From Rhodobacter sp. (GTDB lineage: Bacteria; Pseudomonadota; Alphaproteobacteria; Rhodobacterales; Rhodobacteraceae), in contig DPZQ01000054.1 of assembly GCA_003536295.1 (NCBI GenBank), positions 22,701 to 29,341 of the forward strand: DNA of 6,641 nt, in the 5' to 3' direction. Made by a program: the position numbers and the translations under genes. The notes under the pieces were generated by a model that saw only the letters and a list, made by a program, of their open reading frames with translations, was not told the origin of the DNA and made no database searches. The number at the start of each line of letters is the position of its first letter. Position 1 is the first letter of the stretch. Shown in pieces: positions 1-6,022 of this stretch.

Positions 1-32
1 GCCTTTAAATCCACGGTCAGGAACGCCCTTAA

Positions 33-55
33 GCGCACCTAATACTTAGGCGCGC
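33..55 (-). terminator. Stem-loop across the pheT stop codon, possible terminator
   Basis: On the minus strand the arms GCGCGCCTAA (55-46) and TTAGGTGCGC (42-33) enclose the loop GTA. All ten positions pair in minus-strand RNA, one of them as G-U; in plus-strand RNA that position would be an A-C mismatch, so the fold suits the pheT transcript. The pheT stop codon TAA lies in the first arm. No U-tract follows (the next bases are TTAAGGGCG), so a classic Rho-independent terminator is not proven. It may instead be a 3'-end stabilising hairpin or a tail-less terminator. Confidence 0.5.
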
Positions 56-2463
56 AAACTGCCGCCTGTGGCTTTTGAAACTTTTTCAATGATTTTAGCA
101 CTGACCGCTTCAATTTCAGCGTCGGTCAGGGTTTGAGATTCCGGCTGCAAGCGCACGGTAAAAGCCAGCGATTTCTTGCCGGCCCCCATTTGCGCCTGCG
201 CTTTTTCGCCCAAGAACTGATCAAAGACTTTGACGCTTTTGATCAAGGCCTTATCGGCCCCTTGTGCGGCATTCACAAGGATCAGCGCCTCAACCTTGGT
301 ATCAACAACAAAGGCAAAGTCTCGCTCAACCGCTTGTAGATCGCTTAAGGCCAGAGCCGCGCGCGTTGGGGTTTTGACCTTAGGAAAGGGGATGTTTTCG
401 ATCATCACGCTAAACGCAACTGCAGGCCCTTTGACATCCATTTGTTTCAGCACGCTCGGGTGCACTTCGCCAAACCAAGCCATAATATTAGGTCCAAGCC
501 CGATCGCTCCAGAACGCCCAGGATGCCACCAGCTGGATGCAGTACGGTTGATTTGCACGCGTTCTGGGGCCCCCAAGGCAGCCAAAAGTGCCTCAACGTC
601 CGCTTTGGCGTCGTAAAGATCGCCCATGCGGCGGCTAGAAAATGTATCACGCGGCGCAGTTGCACCCACCAAAAGACCCGTGGCTTGTAAACGTTGATCG
701 CCCGGCTCACCGCCAAAAAAAACGGGGCCCACTTCAAACAAAGCCAAATCTCCAAAGCCACGCGCTTGATTTCGGCTGGCGGCGCGCAACAGTCCCGGCA
801 AAAGCTCAGGGCGCAAATGCGTCATTTCTGAGGAGATAGGATTGTCAATCTGCATAGCATCTGCGCCCCCCCCAAACAGGGACGCCGCAGATTGGTCGAT
901 GAAACTATAGCTGATACATTCATTATAACCCAATGCTGCAATACTCCGCCGCGCCAAGCGCTCGCGAGTTTGTAGGGGGGTTAGGATCGGCTTTGGGACG
1001 CCTGTTTGGGCGCGCGACAGGGGTTTTCCAACCAATTTGGTTAGACTAGCTATGCGCGCCATCTCTTCCACTAGATCGGACTCGCCCAAAATATCGGGCC
1101 GCCAAGTGGGCGGTGTTGCCATGTCACCTGACAGGGTAAAGCCAAGCGCCATAAGCGTGTCGCGCTGCACTTGGGCAGGAATATCCATCCCCACCAGAGA
1201 GATCACGCGCGCAGGGTCAAGACGGTAGGCGCGGCTGACATCTGGAATAGCCCCGTCCATCTCAATCTGTGATGCGGAACCCCCACATAGATCTAGTATC
1301 ATCTGCGTAGCCAAGTCCAAACCATCAAGCGTAAAGGCTGGGTCAACGCCACGCTCAAACCGATAGCGTGCATCTGAATTGATCCTTAGCGCGCGCCCAG
1401 TTGTGGCGATGGAAATCGGGTCCCAATAGGCCGATTCCAAAAAGACGTCGGTTGTTCCCTCTTGGCAACCAGACAGTTCACCGCCCATTATTCCCGCCAG
1501 CGATTGAGGGCCTTGGCCGTCAGAAATAACCATTTGACCGGCTTGCAAGACATAGGCCTTACCATCTAGGGCCAAAAGCTCTTCCCCTCCGCAGGCTGGA
1601 TGAATGCGCAACCCACCTTTGATCTTTGCTGCATCAAAGACGTGCAAGGGGCGGTTCAGCGCAAAAGTAAAGAAATTAGTAATATCCACAAGGGCCGAGA
1701 TGGGCCGCAAGCCAATCGCCTTGAGACGCGCTTGCATCCACGCGGGTGAGGCTTTGTTGCTTACGCCGGAGATCACGCGCCCTGCAAAAATCGAGCAGCC
1801 TTTTTCTTTCAGCAAAGGGTCGATTTCAACGGAAATGGGACTTTTGAAGCTGCCTTCAATTTGGGGCACGGTCATCGGCTTTAGCTGACCTAAACCACGC
1901 GCCGCCAAATCGCGGGCAATGCCGCGCACGCCCAAAGCGTCGGGGCGGTTTGGTGTGACTTTTATATAGATCATCGGATCATTTAGACCGCGATAATCAA
2001 TGAACCTTTGGCCCAAGGGCGCGTCTTGCGGCAGCTCGATAATGCCATCGTGATTATCGGATAAAAGCAGCTCACGCTCAGAGCAAAGCATCCCGTTTGA
2101 CTCGACCCCACGAATAACACCAGGTTTCAAATCAACGCCTGTGCCCGGGACATGAGCCCCAACGGGGGCGAAAACACCCACCAGACCCGTTTTGGCATTG
2201 GGCGCGCCGCAGACGACTTGCACTTCAACCATATCGCTGTCGGGGCCATTAGGATATGTGGCCACGCGGCACTGACGTAAACGGTCGGCATTGGGGTGGG
2301 GCAAGGCCTCTATAACTTTACAAATGCGAAAAGCGCCCAAGCTGTCGGCCGGATTGACCACTTCTTCAACCTCAAGCCCAAGGTCGGTCAGAGCATAAAG
2401 TATCTGATCCAAAGTGGCGGTTGTTTCTAGGTAATCGTTCAGCCAAGACAATGTGAATTTCAT
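46..2463 (-). CDS. pheT: Phenylalanine--tRNA ligase beta subunit
   Basis: Beta chain of the cytoplasmic alpha2-beta2 phenylalanyl-tRNA synthetase. The alpha chain (PheS) activates Phe; the beta chain binds tRNA-Phe and hydrolyses mischarged Tyr-tRNA. At 805 residues it is full length for the bacterial family. Visible parts: N-terminal domain 1-38; OB-fold tRNA-binding domain about 39-150 (ALPHPNADRLRQCRV, then VVCGAPN); B3/B4 editing domain about 215-390 with LVDITNFF (258-265), LHVFDAAKI (273-281), GIMGGELSG (324-332) and ARYRFERGVDP (365-375); B5 domain about 410-475; inactive synthetase-like core about 490-690 (NPISSEMTHLRPELLPGLL, 541-559); C-terminal anticodon-binding FDX-ACB domain about 710-805 (VERDFAFVVD, VFDQFLG, KKSLAFTVRLQ). 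The ATG start is supported by AAAGGG at 2472-2477 and by the normal N-terminus MKFTLSWLNDYL. pheS is not adjacent, although the two often form pheST; upstream is a 2-oxoacid dehydrogenase gene after a 119-base gap. The gene carries a G8 and a T8 run but no frame break. Confidence 0.98.
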   Translation of the reverse strand: MKFTLSWLNDYLETTATLDQILYALTDLGLEVEEVVNPADSLGAFRICKVIEALPHPNADRLRQCRVATYPNGPDSDMVEVQVVCGAPNAKTGLVGVFAPVGAHVPGTGVDLKPGVIRGVESNGMLCSERELLLSDNHDGIIELPQDAPLGQRFIDYRGLNDPMIYIKVTPNRPDALGVRGIARDLAARGLGQLKPMTVPQIEGSFKSPISVEIDPLLKEKGCSIFAGRVISGVSNKASPAWMQARLKAIGLRPISALVDITNFFTFALNRPLHVFDAAKIKGGLRIHPACGGEELLALDGKAYVLQAGQMVISDGQGPQSLAGIMGGELSGCQEGTTDVFLESAYWDPISIATTGRALRINSDARYRFERGVDPAFTLDGLDLATQMILDLCGGSASQIEMDGAIPDVSRAYRLDPARVISLVGMDIPAQVQRDTLMALGFTLSGDMATPPTWRPDILGESDLVEEMARIASLTKLVGKPLSRAQTGVPKPILTPLQTRERLARRSIAALGYNECISYSFIDQSAASLFGGGADAMQIDNPISSEMTHLRPELLPGLLRAASRNQARGFGDLALFEVGPVFFGGEPGDQRLQATGLLVGATAPRDTFSSRRMGDLYDAKADVEALLAALGAPERVQINRTASSWWHPGRSGAIGLGPNIMAWFGEVHPSVLKQMDVKGPAVAFSVMIENIPFPKVKTPTRAALALSDLQAVERDFAFVVDTKVEALILVNAAQGADKALIKSVKVFDQFLGEKAQAQMGAGKKSLAFTVRLQPESQTLTDAEIEAVSAKIIEKVSKATGGSLRA

Positions 2464-2582
2464 AAGCCAAGCCCTTTAAGAAGCGTCAAGATATATGTTT
2501 TTGCCATAAAGCAAATAAGGGCCAAGGGAAAGATGGTGCCGCACAAATGGACTAAATTGGCGCAAATTCCTCTTCGTGGCCC
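2464..2582 (-). other. 119-base gap and likely pheT leader
   Basis: This is the only sizeable gap between genes in the window. It is more A+T-rich than its surroundings, especially at 2491-2518. Since pheT is separated from the gene upstream, its promoter may lie here, but no clear -35/-10 pair is visible. The best -10-like element is TATATC (2495-2490), with no good -35 at the right distance. TTGACG (2489-2484) resembles a -35 but would put the -10 on the pheT start codon. No hairpin followed by a U-run is seen after the E1 stop codon, so read-through from the upstream genes is possible. I see no T-box elements and no Phe-rich leader peptide. Confidence 0.6.
2471..2528 (-). repeat. Inverted repeat that could mask the pheT ribosome binding site
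   Basis: In the minus-strand leader, GCCCTT (2522-2517) is complementary over six bases to AAGGGC (2476-2471), which contains most of the pheT Shine-Dalgarno sequence AAAGGG (2477-2472). A second CCCTT lies just upstream (2528-2524), giving two alternative partners. Between the long-range arms, TTTGC (2515-2511) and GCAAA (2504-2500) could form a small five-pair hairpin. Such a fold could reduce ribosome access, but the long-range arm is short and the loop is about 40 bases, so chance is a real explanation. Confidence 0.25.
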
Positions 2583-4769
2583 CTACGAGCTGCCCAAAAT
2601 TTGTAAGGCAGATGCAAAAACATCATCGGCCGAGGGCATGGTCGCCCCATATGCGGGGCCTGTGGCGATGAAGCTGTCTTTGGCGCAGAGTCGGGCCAGC
2701 GGTACTTCGGTTTTTTCGCTTAAGAAGGCCATTAAACCCTCGGCGATACCGCCCGCTTGGCGGGTTTCATCAACGATCAAAATATGTTTGCACCCTGCAA
2801 GCGCCTCCAGCAATGCGGCATGGGGCAACGGCATCAGCCAACGCAGGTCTATCACACGGTTGGCAATACCTTGGGTCGTTAATCTTTGCGCGGCCTGACA
2901 TGAAAGATAGGTGCCATTACCAAATGTCACAATCGCTAGCTCTTTCCCTTGGCCTATTATACCAACTTCGCCTAAGAGCAACGTCTTTTCGGGCGCGGGG
3001 TAAAGATGCATCCAACCCCCATCTTTGGGTGCAACCAGATCACGCATCGGGTAAAGGGCAATCGGTTCAATAAACAAGACAACGCGCTGCTCTTCGCGTG
3101 CCAAACGCACCGCTTCGCGCAGCATCAAGACCGCATCGTGGCCGTTTGAGGGGCAAGCCACAATCACACCTGGAATATCGCGTAGCGCGGCCAGACTATT
3201 ATCATTGTGAAAATGGCCGCCGAACCCTTTTTGATAGCCAAGGCCAGCAATACGCACCACCATAGGGTTGGTAAACTGGCCTTGCGAAAAGAACGACAGG
3301 GTTGCTGCCTCACCTCGGATTTGGTCTTCGGCATTGTGAAAGTAGGCCAAAAACTGAATTTCGGGCATGGCCACAAAACCATTATGGGCCATGCCAATGG
3401 CCAGGCCTAGGATCGACTGCTCGTCAAGCAGCGTGTCTATCATGCGGTCGGCACCAAAACGGCTTTGCAGCCTTTGGGTCACGCCGTAAACACCGCCCTT
3501 TTTGCCGATATCTTCGCCCATCATCACAATTTCACTATGGGCCTGCATCAGATCGGTCATAGCCCAATTCAGCAGTTTTGACATGGGCTGCGGTTGGCCC
3601 ATCTGGTCAAAATCAGGGCCGAAAAGGGCTGCGCGCTCGGCCTGGCTTGGGCCATTCAGAAGTTGGTTTTCCCGCTTGGGCGGCACTATTGAGGCCATGA
3701 CCTGCGCAGCCGTAGCCAGTCTGGGGCGGGTAATAGCCTTTTGTGAAAGCGCCTGAACGTGAGCGCCTATCTCTTGATAAAGGGCTAAAGAATGCGCCAA
3801 CGTTTGCGTGCCACTATCCTGCAGTTGGCGGGCAAAATGCAAAAGCGGGTCGTTGGCCTCTTGGGTTTCGACCTCGGTTTTGGACAGGTAGGTGGTGGGG
3901 ATATCCGCTCCAGCATGACCATAAAGGCGGAGCGTATGCAGATGCAAAAACACGGGCTTTTTGCGGTTGCGGGCAAAATAAACCGCTTCTTTGGTCGTTT
4001 GATAGGTTGCGTAAAGATCTAATCCGTCGGCCTCATAATAACTAAGGCCTGGTCGGTGCGCAAAATTCGCCTTGATCCAACCTGTCGGGGTTTTGGTCGA
4101 AATGCCAATGCCATTATCTTCACACACAAACACAAGCGGCAGAGGGATATTTTGATAGGCCGTCCAAGCAGCCGCGTTAAAGGCCCCTTGGGCGGTGGAG
4201 TGATTGGCCGAAGCATCGCCAAAAGAGGCCATCACCACAGCATCATTGGGCATAACCTGATGTTCGGGCGTGTGGCGTTTCGCGGCAGCCACCGAATATG
4301 CCGCCCCCACTGCCTTCGGCAAATGGCTTGAAATGGTTGAAGTTTGCGGCGGGATCATCAAAGCGCGCGAGCCCAAAACCTTATGCCGCCCCCCTGAGAT
4401 CGGATCTTCGGCGCTTGCGGCAAATGACAAAAGCATGTCCCATTCAGGGCTAACGTGCCCCGCTTGGTCCGCGCGCGCCAATTGAAAAGCTGCATCGCGG
4501 TAATGCAAAAACGCCATATCACTGGTCCTAAACGCCAAGGCGACGCTGGCTAACGCCTCATGCCCAGAAGAGCCTATCGTATAAAAGCCCTGCCCCTCGC
4601 GCTGCATCTGGCGCGCCGTCAGATCAAGGGCGCGGCTGGTGCATGCGGCACGAAAGGCTACGCGTGCCATTTCAGGCGAAAGCGTACCGGTAGGTCTCGG
4701 GCCATTGGGCAGATCTTGCGCTCCAAGACGAGCCAGAAAATTGCCATGCACTATATCTGCGCGATCCAT
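2583..4769 (-). CDS. Fused alpha/beta E1 of a 2-oxoacid dehydrogenase complex (branched-chain type)
   Basis: Thiamine-diphosphate enzyme of the 2-oxoacid dehydrogenase E1 family. It should decarboxylate a 2-oxoacid and pass the acyl group to a lipoyl E2. The 728 residues join an E1-alpha half (about 30-345), a linker (about 346-390) and an E1-beta half (about 391-728), normally two separate proteins. Alpha half: GSSGHEA (66-72), YRDAAFQLARA (90-100), the cofactor motif from GDAS (184-187) to CEDNGIGIS (216-224), and RLYGHAGADIPTTY (281-294) where the usual phosphorylation-loop region falls. Beta half: MGEDIGKKGGVYGVT (417-431) with the Glu expected to activate the cofactor, DTLLDEQSILGLAIGMA (445-461), GGHFHNDNS (517-525), and DLRWLMPLP (641-649) followed by VDETRQAGG (666-674) in the C-terminal transketolase-like domain. 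The motif reads GDA rather than the usual GDG. The ATG start is preceded by AAGGG overlapping the gcdH stop, nine bases away, so the two are one operon. No E2 or E3 is in the window. Substrate is unknown: branched-chain oxoacids by family, 2-oxoadipate by context. Confidence 0.9.
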   Translation of the reverse strand: MDRADIVHGNFLARLGAQDLPNGPRPTGTLSPEMARVAFRAACTSRALDLTARQMQREGQGFYTIGSSGHEALASVALAFRTSDMAFLHYRDAAFQLARADQAGHVSPEWDMLLSFAASAEDPISGGRHKVLGSRALMIPPQTSTISSHLPKAVGAAYSVAAAKRHTPEHQVMPNDAVVMASFGDASANHSTAQGAFNAAAWTAYQNIPLPLVFVCEDNGIGISTKTPTGWIKANFAHRPGLSYYEADGLDLYATYQTTKEAVYFARNRKKPVFLHLHTLRLYGHAGADIPTTYLSKTEVETQEANDPLLHFARQLQDSGTQTLAHSLALYQEIGAHVQALSQKAITRPRLATAAQVMASIVPPKRENQLLNGPSQAERAALFGPDFDQMGQPQPMSKLLNWAMTDLMQAHSEIVMMGEDIGKKGGVYGVTQRLQSRFGADRMIDTLLDEQSILGLAIGMAHNGFVAMPEIQFLAYFHNAEDQIRGEAATLSFFSQGQFTNPMVVRIAGLGYQKGFGGHFHNDNSLAALRDIPGVIVACPSNGHDAVLMLREAVRLAREEQRVVLFIEPIALYPMRDLVAPKDGGWMHLYPAPEKTLLLGEVGIIGQGKELAIVTFGNGTYLSCQAAQRLTTQGIANRVIDLRWLMPLPHAALLEALAGCKHILIVDETRQAGGIAEGLMAFLSEKTEVPLARLCAKDSFIATGPAYGATMPSADDVFASALQILGSS

Positions 4770-4774
4770 GGGGT

Positions 4775-4780
4775 GCCCTT
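4775..4780 (-). promoter_or_regulatory. E1 ribosome binding site overlapping the gcdH stop codon
   Basis: The minus strand reads TTTTAAGGGCACCCCATG. The gcdH stop TAA (4781-4779) runs directly into AAGGG, which lies six bases before the E1 ATG (4769-4767). Ribosomes finishing gcdH would sit on this site, which fits translational coupling and similar amounts of the two enzymes. Confidence 0.75.
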
Positions 4781-5987
4781 AAAAGAATGCTTGCAAGCCT
4801 GTGATCGCACGGCCCAAAATCAGCGCGTGGACATCATGGGTGCCTTCATAGGTGTTCACAGTCTCTAAGTTCACCATATGACGCATGATTTGATACTCTT
4901 CTTGAATGCCGTTTCCGCCATGCATATCACGCGCCAAACGCGCCGCATCGAGCGCTTTGCCACAGTTGTTACGCTTGATGAGAGAGATCATCTCGGGCGC
5001 TGCATTGGCGGCATCCATCAGGCGGCCCACTTGAAGCGAGGCCTGAAGACCTAAACTGATTTCGGTCATCATATTGGCCAATTTTAGTTGATAAAGCTGT
5101 GTTTGCGCCAAAGGTTTTCCGAATTGTTTGCGGTCCAGCCCATATTGGCGCGCTGCATGGAAGCAGGCTTCGGCCGCGCCCATTACGCCCCAAGCTATGC
5201 CGTAGCGCGCGCGATTTAGGCATCCAAACGGACCTTTGAGCCCTTCTACATTAGGCAAAAGTGCCTCTTCCCCAACTTCGACATCCTTCATCACAATCTC
5301 ACCTGTAACTGAGGCGCGCAACGATAGTTTGCCGCCAATTTTAGGCGCAGACAGGCCCTTCATACCTTTTTCCAGCACAAAGCCTTTAATTTTGCCGCCA
5401 TGCGCTTCTGATTTCGCCCAAACCACGAATACATCGGCAAAAGGCGCGTTTGAAATCCACATTTTTGCGCCGTTAAGAACATAACCGCCCGCGGTTTTCT
5501 TGGCGGTGGTTTTCATGCCCGACGGATCAGACCCTGCATCAGGTTCGGTCAAGCCAAAACAGCCGATCCATTCACCTGTGGCCAATTTTGGTAAAAACTT
5601 CTGGCGCTGCGCTTCGGTTCCATAGGCGTAGATCGGATACATGACCAAACTTGATTGGACAGACATCATCGAACGATAACCGCTGTCCACGCGCTCAACC
5701 TCGCGCGCCACCAGACCGTAAGCCACATAAGATGCCCCTAGCCCGCCATATTCCTCAGGGATGGTCAGGCCCAAAAGGCCCATTGCACCCATTTCCGCAA
5801 AAATCGCCGGATCTGAGGTTTCTTCGCGGTAGGCTCTGGTGACGCGTGGTTGCAATTTTTCTGCCGCATAAGAACGCGCTGCATCGCGCAACATTCTCTC
5901 TTCTTCGTTGAGTTGATCGTTCAGGCGAAACGGGTCTTCCCAATTGAAGCGCGCAAGATCTGGTGCGTCTTTGGCTTTTAGCGACAT
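4779..5987 (-). CDS. gcdH: Glutaryl-CoA dehydrogenase
   Basis: FAD-dependent acyl-CoA dehydrogenase that oxidises and decarboxylates glutaryl-CoA to crotonyl-CoA and CO2 late in lysine, hydroxylysine and tryptophan breakdown, passing electrons to electron-transfer flavoprotein. The 402-residue protein has the family order: alpha-helical N domain (about 25-140), beta domain with CFGLTEPDAGSD (143-154) and GAKMWISNAPFADVFVVWA (173-191), and C-terminal helical domain with ARYGIAWGVMGAAE (260-273), RKQFGKPLAQTQL (286-298) and MHGGNGIQEEY (355-365). Glu381 in NTYEGTHDVHALILGRAITG is the predicted catalytic base. Arg105 in VDSGYRSMMSVQSS matches the residue that binds the glutaryl carboxylate in human GCDH, which separates this enzyme from short-chain acyl-CoA dehydrogenases. 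The start at 5987 is chosen because AAAAAGGG precedes it at good spacing. An in-frame ATG at 6023 overlaps the recF stop, would add 12 residues, and lacks a Shine-Dalgarno sequence. It lies 35 bases after recF and nine before E1. Confidence 0.97.
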   Translation of the reverse strand: MSLKAKDAPDLARFNWEDPFRLNDQLNEEERMLRDAARSYAAEKLQPRVTRAYREETSDPAIFAEMGAMGLLGLTIPEEYGGLGASYVAYGLVAREVERVDSGYRSMMSVQSSLVMYPIYAYGTEAQRQKFLPKLATGEWIGCFGLTEPDAGSDPSGMKTTAKKTAGGYVLNGAKMWISNAPFADVFVVWAKSEAHGGKIKGFVLEKGMKGLSAPKIGGKLSLRASVTGEIVMKDVEVGEEALLPNVEGLKGPFGCLNRARYGIAWGVMGAAEACFHAARQYGLDRKQFGKPLAQTQLYQLKLANMMTEISLGLQASLQVGRLMDAANAAPEMISLIKRNNCGKALDAARLARDMHGGNGIQEEYQIMRHMVNLETVNTYEGTHDVHALILGRAITGLQAFF

Positions 5988-5993
5988 ATTTAA

Positions 5994-6001
5994 CCCTTTT
6001 T
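5994..6001 (-). promoter_or_regulatory. gcdH ribosome binding site that decides the start
   Basis: The minus strand reads AAAAAGGGTTAAATATG, with the A/G-rich core about six bases before the ATG at 5987. The alternative ATG at 6023 is preceded by GACCGATTA with no such core. This supports MSLKAKDAPDL as the N-terminus. Confidence 0.7.
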
Positions 6002-6022
6002 GTTGTTTCAGCCAAATGACCA

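Noticed and set aside
1..30. Start of a next minus-strand gene at GTG (14-12) behind AAGGG (30-26)
   Set aside because: Spacing of 11 bases is long and only a few codons are visible before the window ends.
1..42. End of a convergent plus-strand gene (frame reading AFKSTVRNALKRT then stop)
   Set aside because: Only 13 codons are visible and another frame is equally open here, so coding cannot be told from chance.
2466..2489. TTGACG as the -35 of a pheT promoter
   Set aside because: A correct spacing would place the -10 on the pheT start codon and the transcription start inside the gene, with only a poor TATGAA-like -10.
2544..2552. GTGCCGCAC palindrome in the gap after E1 as a terminator or operator
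   Set aside because: The arms are four bases with a one-base centre, too short to fold as a hairpin, with no U-run and no second copy nearby.
2609..3953. Repeated CAGATGCAAAAACA at about 2610 and 3941 on the plus strand
   Set aside because: Both copies are inside the E1 coding sequence, in unrelated protein contexts, and no further ordered copies exist; coincidence is sufficient.
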